Assembly (NCBI GenBank): GCA_030549495.1
Contig: JAUIRK010000168.1
Coordinates: 794,107-858,106 of the forward strand
Source of the DNA: Nectonema munidae
Taxonomy: Eukaryota > Nematomorpha > Nectonematoida > Nectonematidae
Direction: 5' to 3'
DNA: 64,000 nucleotides
Shown: piece by piece, positions 1-13,800 of the stretch
Position numbering within the stretch: the stretch's first letter is position 1
How the letters are laid out: each line of letters begins with the position of its first letter
Notes under the pieces: generated by a model
Seen by the model: only the letters and a program-made list of their open reading frames with translations
Databases searched by the model: none
Told to the model about the DNA's origin: nothing
Made by a program: the position numbers and the translations under genes

Positions 1-800
1 AAAAAAGATTTCGACCGTGAAAAATAAGTTCTTCTTTTGGAGATGAAAAATATTTAAATCTATGGCTTATCATCTAGGATTACAATTATCATTTAACTAA
101 GATGGGTAAGAAATCTGAAAATTTAGAATAGGCCAGATTTATCAAAAATGGCACAGATGCCAATATGTGGAGATTTAGTCACTATCAAGATATATTTTTA
201 TTTAAATTGAATTTTTCCATCTTTTTCCTTTTGCATTTAAAGAGAGAATCTTTTAGATAAAGAAGGTGGACAACTTTTTGTAAACATCACGAATGATTCA
301 TCAGAAAAAAACCTTTAGACTGGGATTTATTGACAAATATTCAGGCTGAATGTCTATCTCTTCATATCACCTGAAAATACACGATACTGATATAAAAAAT
401 CCCAGAATCACCAAGAAGATTCTTTAATCAGAATGCTTTGAAAGAGGAAAAATTTTTTTCAAAATAAATCCTTAAGAAAGTTTTTTCAAAGACACATTGA
501 AGAAAATATATTTCTAATGAAAAAATAGCTACCAAGAAAGGATCATCATAGAATGAATAGCAAAATTGCATACTGTAAGTATAGAAGAAATGACGTAGAG
601 ACTACCAGCCAATAACGAATTTGTAACCAAAAAGATGGAGGTCCTATCGAGATACCTAATTTACTGATAAATGAAATATTTTGAGCGAATTAAACACCTA
701 AAGTTGGTTTATTAATAAATTAAGAAAATAATTACCAGGGAAATACTGCGAGGAAAATTTATTTTGAAGTTTATATATTTGATTTACAGGTTTAATAGAT
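1..800. other. AT-rich DNA with no recognised feature
   Basis: No open frame above 60 codons, no transposon terminus and no exon-like block with splice borders recognised on either strand. The missing N-terminal exons of the PKD gene could in principle lie here or before the window, but nothing matches the ubiquitin-like domain. Confidence 0.5.
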
Positions 801-1205
801 TTTTTTGACAGGTTTTATTGATTTCATGAAAAATAAACATCACCATTAAATTCTACATACTTGAAAATGGGTAGTATAAAAAACTTTTTATAAGAATAAA
901 AATTTTAATTTTGATATGGGCTGTCATATTTAAATTATTTTTTGTCGGGTTTGACTGATTTTCATAAAAAGGAATATCACCAGTAAACACAGCGTACTTG
1001 AAAGTAGGTATATGTGTGTAAAAATTTTTATATAACTATTTGGATAAAATGTTTCTTTTTGAGATAAATCAATTTTTTGACATGTTTCATAGATTTTCAT
1101 AAAAATTCAATATCACCACTGAATTTAGCATGCCTGAAAATGGGTATATAGTTGTAAAAAAACTTTATATAATTCAGCACTGAATTCAGCATAGTTGAAA
1201 TATAT
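801..1205. repeat. Tandem repeat, unit about 136 bp, three copies plus a partial
   Basis: Units begin near 801, 938 and 1073, each starting with a TTTTTTGaCa-like string, followed by a bend around TTTTCATAAAAA, then ATATCACCA, then CTTGAAAaTGGGTA. A partial fourth copy (CAGCACTGAATTCAGCATAG) adjoins an AT dinucleotide run at about 1199-1225. Confidence 0.8.
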
Positions 1206-1225
1206 ATATAATATATATATATATT

Positions 1226-4200
1226 TCACATTAATTAAGAATATTTATAAAACTTATTAATATCAGAAAAAAAAGAGAGGGGGGGGGGCTTTACGCCCCA
1301 GTACTTGAGCGAACAAATTTAGCCCAGCACTAATAGGGTTAAAAAGTGAGATGAGTAAAGAATCAAGATATCGTGCATTAGACTTCTTTTATGTAAAATA
1401 TTTTTTTACGTTTTTAGAGTTGAAGGATCCATTTAATCTAAAATATTTTTTGACCATCTACTCAAATATTGTTCTAATATTACTAACTAATCTGATTTAA
1501 ATAACTACATTATTCAACTAATTCACTATTTATACAATACTTTTATTAATTAATTATAAATAACAAATCAGAATACTAATTTTATTTAACTTGCCCAAAT
1601 GAGTACTTAATTAATTAAATTATTATTTCGTTAATTTAAATTACTCTCAATTGGTTAGCTTGTGTTTTCTACTTTAAATAGCTAAAATAACAAGTTGTAT
1701 CTTTTAAAATTTGATTTTTGAATTAAAGAATAATAAAACAAGAGGTTTTTTCTTATTAGATTCATGATTCTTCTTTAATCATCGTTTATGCGCTAATCTT
1801 TGAAAAAATAGTTTTAATTTTTTCTCATAGTTCGGCTAGAACTTATGGATAGGGAGTGAAGAATGGATATAAAATTAACCTATTTTTCTTCACATTCCTC
1901 GTCAACCATTTTTATCTGTAGCTGGAAAGAAAATTCAACGGTTTTAATATTGCTTCAATTTTTCAACTTATCTTTCAGATGGTAAAACGAAACAATATTG
2001 AAAAAAATATTTCTATCTAGAATACCATGAGAGATGTTGACATTTATAGACAAACTTCTAACCAGTCAAAGTAACACACTTAGATTTTTGGAGAGACATT
2101 GTGAAACACTTTATTGTCTTGAAAGAGAAAAAATACCCCAATGATCAAATGAAGGTGCTTTGTGTTACAAAAATTTCTATATTAAACAAAGAATTAAAGT
2201 AGTACAAAAAGTATTTATTATCAAAGAATAATTTTTGAGACAAATAAAGATATTTTGAAAAATAGCCAATAGTCATATTAATTAAAGTGAATGGAGAGAG
2301 TTGTAAAAAAGTGTTTGTGAAAAATGGAATGTTACAAAGATGCACAAAAGAAAATTTTCCAATGTTCCTTTTTCTTACAATTCCCTAAGTTTAAGTTTTT
2401 TTGTGATTTGATTTTTTGAATGTTTCTAAAAAATTTCAAAATGATTTTTATTATTTATTTTAAAATGCCTTTATTTGCAACACTTATTTAATTATTTTCA
2501 TTTTTTTTAAGGTTTCTATTAAATTTTATAATTAACAATCTCTACACCAACTTCTATTTTTTAAAATTTGCTTTTCATTTTTAATAAAACAAATTAATCA
2601 AAATTAATTTGATTTGTGTCGTCCTTTTTTATCTGTATTTTGTTACTGTTTTTGAATTCTGAAGATGTTAGTTAGATGCTAAGTCTAATTTGGTTCTTTC
2701 TGAATTTTTGATGTTTTTCATTGAAGAAAATAAAAGAGTAGTTCTACGTGAAAAATAAATAGTAAAAATGAAAGATTCTATTTTTTTGACAGATTTTTTA
2801 GATGACTAAAATTTTATGACAACTTTTGCAAGCATGGATATCAAATGACATACACGGATATATGTACGTTAATGAGTAATGTTTAATTAATCACTAAAAA
2901 TATGAGGCGATGATAATAAACAAATATCATTACAAATTAATTAAAAAATTCTAATATATGTCAATTTTTTATATTAAAATTAAAATTTTTCCTAATTTGA
3001 AAAACAGTTTTATCGAATACCAAACAAAAATATATAATCTTCACATATTAATGCATACTCGAATACTGCCAGAACAGAGAAGGGGTATACCTCCCAGGTT
3101 ATGCCGACACCCGCAATTGGAGGTACCAGTTATGCTTTTTAATTTATCCTTAAACACGCTATTTGTTAAAAAGATTTTTGCATCATGGCTACCGTTGCAG
3201 CAGGTTAAAGTAATTTTAGTCCATCTGGTTAAATGGTAAATCAGATTTTCACTCTTGAAACCATTGTTTGTGTTGAAAATAATTTTAGTAAGAATGATAT
3301 TAAAAGATAAATTTTATATGTGTTTCTATTTTGTTTCCTTATAAAAATTTTAATTTAATTAAATTCCAATCACTGAAAACGATACTAAATAACTCAAAAA
3401 TTACTTTTTATCCCCAGGGTTTTTTATTATTAAAAAATTAAACTAAAATTAGCTATGCATGCATACCAATAAATGTAAAAAATGATATAATCAAATAACA
3501 ACTATGAGCATAAAACACGTTTAACATATAAAATAAATAAAACAAAAAGTCAAATGATTCCATCAAAAATATGAATTACTTCAACCTTTTCAACAAAATA
3601 ATATATGCTCTATCATTGAAACACGTTCAACACAAAAAAATCAATGCAACAGAAGTAAAAGTAATGTTGTCCTATCTGAAATGAAATGTTAAACTAATAG
3701 CAATTTTGAATACTATGTCGTACATGTCCTTCTGGCTGTGGGTTGAACATCATGGAATAGCTCAATTAGAAAAATTGTTTCCTAATGTTTAGCAAGTTTT
3801 AAATATTTATATGTAGTATATTGTCTACAGTGAAACTAATGAATCAATAAAAAACTTTAACACAGAGAACATGATTTTATGTTGAGTTAGAATGAATGAA
3901 CTAAAGAGAAGACATGAAATATTTATATAATCAAATAATGGTCAAACTTTCGCTTTTAATGGTTTAATACAATGGATTCCCATGAATCTTTTTTAGTCAT
4001 TGATGAGTTTCAACATTAATATAGTTTTTGTTGTGTAAAAAACATTTTATAATTATTATCATTATTTTATATTATTTAAAAAATAATATTACTCAACTGT
4101 AATTGTAATTTTGGCAGTTGTTTGTATATCATAATAATGAAATGGGAACCAAAGATAGAATGTGAGATTTTAACATTCTTTACGTTTATCTGACTGTTAG

Positions 4201-4909
4201 TTTCTTCATGCTTCTCTTGTAAATTCTTGAAAAAGACCACAGGTCTTGAATTTGAACCTTTCAGTCGAATTTCTTTTTTTAAGTTGTTCTCTATTTTCCT
4301 TTTCCTTAGGGAATCAATATAAAATGATGAAAATTTAAAAGAACTTAAAATAGAAAATGGTTTCCAAAGGGGAGGCAAAATTAAAAATTTGATTTGTTAA
4401 AATTAAATAATTTTTTATTTAGATACTTCATTATTTTCAATGTTGTAAGTGACTCTTTTACACAACATGTAATGTTTTCTAAGAATTTCAAGCTTATCAA
4501 TGCTTGTTAAGTGGGCAAGGACTTATTGTGTATGCCAAAATTAATCTTTTCCAAATAAATCCATATTCGAATAAACCTTGATTACGTTAATTATTCTAAT
4601 GCAAAAAAAAAGAATTCGATATTTTATTTCTAATTTTATAAAGTTTAACATTTTTTTTCATAATTAAAATACTTTTTTTTCAAAAATGGATTCTAACTTG
4701 AGTCAATTTCTGATGCATGATTGTAAAAATTATCCCAAAAAATTTTCCACGATAAAATTTTTTTATCTCATCTCATTTACTACACGTTGAATTCAAAAAC
4801 ATATAGTAAATTCTTATTTTGTAAGTTAAAATTATTATAATTCATAATCATTGTATAATGTAAAAAATGTGATTTTTTGACAGTGATAAATAAATTCCAT
4901 TATTATAGA
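1226..4909. other. AT-rich intergenic DNA, little recognisable
   Basis: Contains a G10 tract near 1279-1288. Around 1320-1343 a GGGTTAA-ended string (CACTAATAGGGTTAA) looks like a lone piggyBac-type terminus. A higher-GC block at 3055-3215 has short inverted repeats (GGTATACCTCC and GGAGGTACC). None resolves into a complete element or gene. Confidence 0.4.
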
Positions 4910-5019
4910 TTTGGTGGTTAAGATGACCCAATAGATTTGTGTATACAGTGAAAGAGAATAGAGTGAACAATTTATGGGGCACAAAATCTTTTAAATAAGT
5001 AAATTTTCGGCTAAATGAA

Positions 5020-5640
5020 GTAAAGGAGAGTGGTTAGTGTAGGTCTAGGAGTTTGCCAACGATGTGATTAGTGAGGGCTGCACTTTAGAGATACCAGGGT
5101 TAGCTTTATGCAATTAAGATAGAGGGACATTACCAAGACATACGTGTATGAAGAGATTTTATCAAAGAACTTCGTGATATATGCAGTCCAGATGATATAT
5201 TATATTATATAAAACGTTGCGTACTTAAACGCTGCTATTGATGAGAAAAAAGACTGTGGAGAGGAAATGGAAAAAGGTGAAAGCTCTTTTGAATGAGAAA
5301 ATAATGCCCATGAAGTTATCCAATGTCTTTACCACCATAGTTAGTTAGACCTACTATGGCAGAATTCTGGCATCCAAAAAAGGTGAAAGAATATTGGCTT
5401 CAGTTGAGATGAAAATGTTAAAAATGTTGAAGGGTGTGAGTTTATTTAAAAGATAAGTTAAATATAAAGTGATAGGAAAAAAAACCAAAATAAGAAAAGG
5501 TGTTATTGGGATATCTGATATGAACAAATTGAGATCTTATGGACCTGTACTAAGAAGAAATGAGTTAGTTGTAGTAAGAAAATCTCCAAAAGAACCGATT
5601 CTAGGAAAAAAATACTTGAGAAAGGATTTATGGAGAAAAA
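5020..5640 (+). mobile_element. LINE fragment: C-terminal end of reverse transcriptase ORF
   Basis: Broken frames read WKKVKALLNEKIMPMKLSNV, then a degraded YYGRIL at the YGSE site, then VEMKMLKMLKGVSL. These match the post-RT segment of arthropod endonuclease-reverse transcriptase LINEs (KLK.K.Y...LYG.E.W....EMRMLRWM.GV). Downstream frames echo the RNE.IR and RLRW.GHV part. It is 5'-truncated and carries several stops and frameshifts. Confidence 0.6.
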
Positions 5641-5689
5641 GATAGCGATTGTGTGTAGTATTCATATTTATATATGTAAGATGGTAGTC

Positions 5690-6180
5690 CTCTAATCCGG
5701 AAATCACTAATTCGGACTTTCGTTAAATCCGGAACTTTGATTATTCCAGAAATCTTTAATTTAGTAAAATTATTGAATGATTGATTCAATTAACAACTGA
5801 GCTTCTTGAAGGTTTAGTAAAGCAAAGGTTTCATAAATGAAGAAGAACTAATGAGTCTTTATATCTTGCAAGAAAAACTAATTAGAGTAAGACCAAAGAA
5901 CCTAAAACAACTAAGTTCAAAATAAATGTTCAAAAATTGTCTGCACCCTCTAAGATCAGTACATCTGAAAATTAACTTACAAATTCTAATGTTCAATAAT
6001 TTTTTTGTTGTACTTTTAGTATTAAACTTACATTGAATTTTAATTCAGTGAAGTTTATACTGAGAGAAATTGAGTAAATAAAGTGATTTTTTTATTAAAA
6101 TAGGAATCACTAATCTGGAAAAACACTAATTTGGAAAGGCCGAATCCCAAGCATTCCGAATAAGTGTTATTCGACTGTAA
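5690..6180. mobile_element. pogo/Tigger-like DNA transposon remnant
   Basis: The left part has repeated CTAATCCGGAAAT / CACTAATTCGGA motifs after a TAGTC start. The right end reads ATTCGACTGTA, the reverse complement of a TACAGTCGAAT terminus, with CACTAATTTGGA and CACTAATCTGGA inside. The interior contains EELMSLYILQEKLIRVRPKN followed by a stop, resembling the acidic-to-basic C-terminal end of pogo transposases. Heavily internally deleted. Confidence 0.5.
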
Positions 6181-6189
6181 TAGTATTAG

Positions 6190-7339
6190 TTATTAATTAA
6201 ATATGGACTCTTACTCGCCTTCTACGAGAGGTAGTCTCAGTCATATAATAATATTATTCTTGTTTAATTCTATACTGGGAATATGTAATGGATAGTAAAT
6301 TTATTTCTAAAAAGTTAATATTCATGATGATGAGAAGAGAATAAAAAAAAGATTGTGATTCACTTTTGATTTAAATTATTGCAAGTGTTGTATTCAAGAT
6401 CTCTGTTCTTATTCTTTTTTTCATAAATTAAGCAATATATTTTTCTATAACGTAATATTTTATATTTTTCTAACTATAAGTATATAGTATCCTAAAATTC
6501 AGAAGATATTATATCGAACGCCTATGACTCAAGAAAAGTGTTTTCTTGACATAAATACCTAATTCTATTTATATAAAATAAAAATAATGAGAAGTTCTCT
6601 ATTTACGTGCTATACGATTAGTGTTCTTGAATTTATTTTTTTGTCTCCCCGAGATATTCCGAGAATTTACGGCAAAAATTATTACTTCCTGATTTCCCTT
6701 CACTCAACTATCTTTTTTCTTGTTCCAAAAATTTGAGCAAGAAAAAATTGATATAAGGAATAAAAAAGTAAATTTCCAATAAAAAAATTATTACGAATAC
6801 AAATTATCTAAATAAATGAATATCAATCTGATAGATCTTAAAATTGATCTTTATACTATTTACGACTAAAAGTTAACGTAGAAGTTATTAAAAATATTCT
6901 GATAGCTTAAGTCCAGGATCCCTAGAAATCGTGATCTCGGGAAAACGGGGAGGAAACACTATATACCATTAAATTGATTGGCAGTTGACAATAACAGTTT
7001 GACTGTTGTAATTTTAAATTCAAATATAAGACCGTCGTGGCACACAAAAAAGATAGACTGTTTACATTCCTAGAAAGTTTCAATTCGGCCAAATGGAAGT
7101 TATTTTACCATAATTAATAAGTTTTAATTAAATCTTCTAAAATTAGCATGTTTTAAAACATTTTTCACTTTTGGTTTTTTCAAGCAGATGTCATTGCTAC
7201 TCTCAATGCTAAAAAATAATCATATTTAAGGCAGAATCTCTTGTTTGCAACCAATATATAAAAGAGATCTTTACTAATATTTATAATGAATAATGAAATC
7301 CATTCCTTTTTTCAGGATTTATATGAATTTTAGTCATAG
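6190..7339. other. AT-rich DNA with no recognised feature
   Basis: No exon-like block or transposon terminus recognised. A short string near 6208 (CTTACTCGCC) also occurs near 42772 and resembles the head of the SINE family seen at 22 kb, but it is too short to call. Confidence 0.4.
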
Positions 7340-7343
7340 TTAA

Positions 7344-7660
7344 CCCTCTCAAGCCTAAATTGAAAACGAATCACCTGCCTCACACAATTTTCAATTGTAT
7401 TTACTCTAAAAATTTCCTATCCTTGTATTCATTTTTTATATTTTGTTTAAAAATTTATTTTAAGATACCCCTTTTTTAATAAATAACATTTTTTTAATTA
7501 AATATAAAAATATTTATACCAGCCAAAATTATTGAGGGGAAATTCTTTGCCCCCGATATGCGTTCTTTTCTTATCTTCAATATATTAAGCTCAATGAATG
7601 TAACCTAAAGCAGAGTATTTTTGTTTTATGGGATACTGGTATGCCAACAGCCTGAGAGGG
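7344..7660. mobile_element. piggyBac-type MITE flanked by TTAA
   Basis: TTAA at 7340-7343 and at 7661-7664 flank inverted termini CCCTCTCAAGCC and GGCTGAGAGGG-like (reverse complement CCCTCTCAGGC). Length 317 bp, no coding capacity. TTAA duplication with a CCC start is diagnostic of the piggyBac superfamily. It lies only about 90 bp before the first recognised PKD exon. Confidence 0.8.
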
Positions 7661-7750
7661 TTAATATATTTTTTTGCAAAGTACCAATGCATGTCCTTTT
7701 TCGTATTTTAATTATATATTTTTTTTCTTTTTAATAGTGATTAAATGAAG

Positions 7751-7891
7751 GTTGTGTTGTGAAAGGAATGTCATTGATAAATCTGGGAAATCAGCATGTC
7801 TTAATCGTGCACTCCTACCACTCCCTCACGTTCTGTGATTTTTGTGGTGGAATGCTCTTTGGCTTAGTTAAGCAAGGCCTCAAATGCCAAA
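7751..7891 (+). CDS. PKD: PKD exon 1 found here: first half of C1a
   Basis: Encodes the C1a start, His-X12-Cys-X2-Cys-X13-Cys, including [13 protein letters not shown] and GLVKQGLKC. The donor GT is at 7892, leaving phase 1; the split codon with exon 2 makes Asn and restores CQNC. The 5' edge is uncertain. The AG at 7749-7750 gives an open exon, whereas the more typical AG at 7736-7737, after a T-rich tract, would put TGA first in frame. An in-frame ATG at 7768 could instead start a short isoform. Confidence 0.88.
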
Positions 7892-10800
7892 GTAATACTC
7901 TTTTATCCTCGTTTTTCGATTTCGCTGGCTGCTTTCTTTTTTAATTTATTTTGGATCCTATACTATTGGTTTTTGATTGACATCAGATCTTATATTGTGC
8001 TTTTTAAAGGGTTCGGACGATTTTTTAATTTTAATCCTTTAAGCAATGTGATTTGCAATAGTAATCTTCCGCTTTTTTCTTCAATGAAATTTTATATATT
8101 TAAAATAGAGGCGCAGATCCCTATTTTTTTGCGGGCTGAAGAGTTAACTTTTTTTAAATATAGATACTGTAACAAAATTTTCAAATAATTACCATTTTTG
8201 ACCAAAATACACTGGCAATCAGGATCCAAAATTGGATCAATAGAACACGTTATGTCTGATTTTATTTGTTTCCAACTTTTTGATCCATAGATGGAGAGAG
8301 AGATTGATCACTAATCATCGCGTATTGTCATTACTTTAAAAACGTTCTCTTTTATAAATATTTAGGGAACAGAATTATTGTTTGAGCCGTTGCATTATTT
8401 TGTATTCCAAGGTCAAACTTGTCTCTCTCTTCTGAAAATCTTATATAAAGACTTGCATTAGAAATTACAATACTGATTCTTAAGACTTGATTATCCGACA
8501 ACCCACGTTATTCAATACAATTTTGATAGTAACTAATTTTCCCAATGTTTTTCTCTCCGTTATTACGACACTCACACTTCGAAAACAACACTGTCTTCCC
8601 CAAACCAAATGCTATCACGCATGTCTGTATAATTTGTTTATCCGTAAGGACCAATCATGTGATCGTATTTTTTTTATGACACACCGACTTAATTAATTGT
8701 GAACATAATTGAAACAACAATTATGACCACAACAGATTACACATATATCAATGCAGCTATTGAGAGAGTAAAAAAGGTGATGATATCATCTCACCTACTG
8801 TGGAGAGTGATGATGGTGGAACCCACCTCTCACTTATTCAGCAACAACCAAACAGGACAGTGACTTTCCACCGCCCTGCAGTTCATCAAAAGCGACACTA
8901 TTAGTTAGATGCGCGTCCCTACAACAGCACAGCCATTCTCACACCTTTGCTGTAGACATCATTAGCAAACTCGCAATAAAATTCAAAGATTTTTTTAATT
9001 TAGCACAAATATTGTGAATTTACATATAATATAAATATTTTATAATGTGATACTTGCATTTTCATTCGTTCTGAATTAGAAAGCAGATTAATTTTCAAAT
9101 GTCACATGCAAATGATCGATTTGTTACAAAGAAAGACAGGAGCCTGAAGATTCTTCTTAATTATTATTGCTCTCTCCAAATGTTAATAGGCCTAGTTCAT
9201 GTCAAATAAATTGGCTAGGTGAATTGATTACTCTGTACTGAGACACTTTGCCGCTTAAAATTAAAATTTAAAATTTATATTAATGTTAAAATTTTTAGCA
9301 ATGTTTCAAAACCAGATTACTAGCATAGAAAAGCAAACAAACAAACAGTTAGTAATATAAACTGTTTGAAAATACATTTAGGATTTCGGTCAAGAAATTG
9401 GCATGTATGAATTCGTCAATTTAAATTTAGCGTTTTTAGTCGAAATTGAAAGTCTAAAATGTTCTAGTGAAAATTTGCTACAAACATCAATTTATATGAA
9501 TCGTATATGCCATTCCCTAAGTGATGTGAGATAATTACATGATAAAGAAATTGTTTGTACAATAAATATTACAAGAAGTGCAAATAAAGTCCGTAAAAAT
9601 GTTACCCATTAAATCCCAATAAAAGCAGACAATAATTAACTTATAGAAGATAACCTATGCTACTTTTGCTGTACCTAAATGATTATAGCGGTACTTAATG
9701 AGTTAAAGCCAAACTTATTAAATGTAAATATACAATATCACAAAAGATTTTTAAATCCTATTTAGTAAATATAAATATAGCATTTATTGTAATGCGTGTA
9801 TTCTATTAGATTGATTTAACTCTTTAATTTACTGTAATCAATAGAGATAACCATTTTAAGCTTCAAATTAAAGGGAATCCACTCTACAAAAAGCATCCTA
9901 TAGAGTTATGTGCTATAAAAATATGGGCCCTTCAAATTCCTTCCTACATTACTTACTGCCTTTCATCAACTATGGTGCAAATTCGAATTGACTTAAAAAA
10001 TTTCATTTCAAATATTAATTTATTGACTTGGCCTTAAAACAAGAAAAATAATAACGAAAATCTAGCCACAAACAAAAAAAGTTTTTTAAATAATTTAAAC
10101 AAAAATATCAAATTAAGAGAATTCATACATTTCTGCTCTTCCCCTCGATTCCCCTTCCCTCGAATATTGCGCACTTGATATAAGGCACACTATTTTCATT
10201 TCTTGCGATACCAGTGATATCGTAGTTTTATATCTAATTACATATAGTCTGATTTAAGTGTAGTTTTTTTTTATCAAATCGCCTTTCTTTGGATCTAATG
10301 GGTTAATGATTTTTCAATTACCTAATATTTGATACATTTACTGCATAATCTAGTCCATTAATTAACCTCGTTCATTTGTTTGGTTTTAAGTGTAACCCTT
10401 GTTTAAAACTTACAAAATTAAGAGAAGGTACTATATTTACTACAGAACCAAAACCCTATTACGTTGTGACTAGACCCCTTGATTTTAATACTGTAAGAAA
10501 AATGGGTCGAGTACGACAAGTTTACAAAAATACAGGTAAGAATGAGTAAGCCCCATTAAATATCATCATCCCGTCAGCTCCCTATTTTACACCATACACT
10601 AATTTAGCGTTTACTATTTCTATATGAGTATTTTTTACACGTGTCTTTGATTATATTATATCGATTCATATATTCTCTATTGATCACATTTCCACTGGCT
10701 TTTATTTGTGCTTACATTTGCTAGATCACTGTGTGTTTTTTAAAAAAATATAATCATTTATAGAAATCTTCCCAAAAATGCTAAATTTATTTTTTCTTAA

Positions 10801-13800
10801 ACAATGAAGGTTTTTGCTTCTTACATGACTAAATTTTGTAAGTATGTACACTTTTTATTATTGTTTATGATTTATACTACTATTTTGTATAAAGCAAGGG
10901 TTCCCAACATTTTTGGACCTGTGTCTATATGAGTACTTTTTATGTGCTCAAATCGCCGTAATATACGCAATTTATCCGAATATACACACATTTTTAATGA
11001 AACTCAGTTATGGGCCTACTATTATTATTATTATTATTATTATCATACTTAGAACTTCATGTTTTTAATATAATCCGTAAAGCTGTAATTTCGGAAAATT
11101 TGGCAACGTCTGGTATAAGGCCCGTATATAATTTTATTATTTTTCAGACTGTGGAACAAATCTTCATAAAAAGTGTGTCAATCAAAAAACTTCCTCGTGC
11201 CGATATACAGAATGCCCCGCTTCCCTGCTTTTTAAAAAGCGGTTTTCTCCTAGCGTATATGTAAGATACTTTTTTCTACCATCGCATATAAACCTGTATC
11301 CAGGCTCGCATTTACTACGTTGACCGAGGCCTTAGAGTACCTTCTCATTGAAGTAGAAGAAATTTACGAAAGCTTTTTTGTATTTTATTATAAATAGTGA
11401 TATCAGAATTTTAGGAGTCTTTGATTTTGAAAAATTTTAAAAATCGATAGAATCTAAACTTGACGATTCATAGGAAAGGCACTTTTTTGTACATAAAAAG
11501 GCGACTAAGTTGGATACGACTCCAACATAAAAGTTAAAAAATGGAAAAATATCAATTTAAAAAGTTTGTTATAGAATAGAGGCCAAACTTTATTTTACTT
11601 AAAAAAATAAACATTAAATATTTTTTGCATTGCATGTAACACGGATCTCAGCCTTGTTGTTTTTCAGACTTTATGCCCTATAAATCTGTGTGGACCATGG
11701 AAGTAAAAAATTGAATTATCTTTATTTACAAAATTCTTTAAAATTAACTTAATTGCTCTAAAAAATTTAATATCTGAAAATATTTTTTTCTAACTAAAAA
11801 GAAGAAGCTTTTGAAAAAGGTTAGGGATTCTATGCGCCTTCCTGGCTTTTCTAGTGTTAACCCTTTTAGACATTTCGAAAATTATCCTCTTTTTTTCTTC
11901 TTGAATGAATATAGCAGACGATTTTTGTAGGTCACTGGTGATCAGACCAGAGATGGACGGTCGACCAGAAGTCAGACCATGAGCTCTTACCAACCAAAAA
12001 AAATTTTCACGAGAAACAAGAAAAAAAGATTGTAGATAAGTAAAAACAAAGCAAAGATAAGATATAGCTTACTTATAAAATATCACTTGTTATTTATGCT
12101 TTTGTAATAAATGATAAGACGTCATCAGTAAATAAGATATTAAACTTTCATTTGAATAATCATTTATCTATCATCTAAGTTTAGATCCCTTACCATTAAT
12201 TTCCAATCCACCCTTGCCGGTGCACATTGTCGCATCATATTTTGAATATCATTATTACGTTCATTAGTTCTCAAAAATTTTATCCTCAAAATAATCTTTC
12301 AATATTACTTGTTCCCAATCATTACCATCGTTTTCATTGGGAATGTTCTCGTCGGTATTAACATATGGATCAAGCAGCGCTTTTGGCTTTCATATTATTT
12401 TGTGTATGTGTGTATCATGTATAGCAGGGGTTCCCAATCTGTGGTACACGTACCCCTGGTGGTACGCGAAAGCCTTCCAAGTGGTACGAGAGATATTTTT
12501 CAAAAATTCAAAAAAAGTACTTGTTTTCACAGAAATTCCCACACAGAGAAATGTGGTGTAATGTGAATTTGGCTAAAGTTCATTTTCTTTAGTTCCTCAA
12601 CTGTAATACATGTAAATATGTGCAGGTGGGTATAATGTAGCATGCACACACATTCTGTTGACTTAGTAGGTACAGTGATGTGATTAATTAACTTACCATC
12701 TTCGTGATTGTTTATTTTTATCGATTATTATGTAAATTATTATATATATTGAATATATTAAAAATCAACTTTTAGTTTTATTTCAGATTATTATAGCGTC
12801 AAATCAAGATACCCAAACGACAGTATAGGGATCAATATATTAATTTTGGTTCTATGAATTGGAGAATAGGGAAGAATCTGTGCCATAGTGTGTGGTGTGT
12901 AAGAAGACATTATCAAATTCATCAATGAAGCCTTTTACAACGCCATCTCCAAACTAATCATCCAGAATAGAAAGACCGCGATCCTAATTATTTTAAGCGA
13001 CTTGAGAAAAACGACTAGACAAAACGGGGAAGTAATATCAGCACTCGGTTGTAATTCTGACAGCCTCCTGTGAAATTGCAATTTTTTTGGTGAAGAAATA
13101 AAAGCCTTCCACAAGAAATGGTGAAGCATGGCATCGTTGATGTAGCAGTGTCAAATAAAACGATACAGAGGTGTATTACAGAAATGTCTACTGTTATTAA
13201 TAAACCAGTCATTACGGAAGTACAGGGCTAAAAATATGGATTTGCAATAAAACTGGACGAATCAACGGACGTGTCAAACTGCGCACAGCTTCTTATATAT
13301 GTGCGCTATGCTACTAAGGATGCAATTCGAAGTGAATTACTCTTGACCAATGAAATAACAACTACAACAAAAGGAGAAGACGTGTTCGAGCTCATAAAAA
13401 CTTTTTCAAAGAAAATGGTCTCCAATGGACCAAGCTAGTAGGTTGCACAATTGACGGCGCTCCTGTTATGTTTGGGAGAAAATCTGGGTTCCAAGCTCGG
13501 GTGTAAGCAGTATCTCCATCTTCACTTCTGTTCACTGTTTCATACACCGATTTGCTCTCTCTGCTAAAGTTCTACCTCCCGATATGAAGACAAGCTTGAA
13601 ACCGGTGGTTAAAATGGTAAACTACATCATGACATCTGCCCTAAATAGTAGTCTCTTCAAGGTCATTTGTGAGGATATCGGATCAGAATACGCGTCATTG
13701 CTTTTCATAAGGAAGTTAGGTGGCTGTCTCGAGGGAATACCACTATGCTCCTTTTTGTGCTGAGAAAGGATGTGCTTCAGTTTTTCCAAACAAAGGATCA

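Noticed and set aside
3055-3215. Higher-GC patch with short inverted repeats and a 93-codon frame
   Set aside because: The frame matches no PKD N-terminal sequence and the inverted repeats are under 12 bases. Not enough to call an exon or element.
4076-4378. 100-codon minus-strand frame with a Lys/Glu-rich middle
   Set aside because: No family recognised and no splice context; consistent with chance in AT-rich DNA.
10493-10542. ATG GGT CGA GTA CGA.. followed by ACAG/GTAAG, a mini-exon look-alike
   Set aside because: Exons 1 and 2 of PKD already join to give a perfect C1a across this region, and no upstream or downstream partner was seen.
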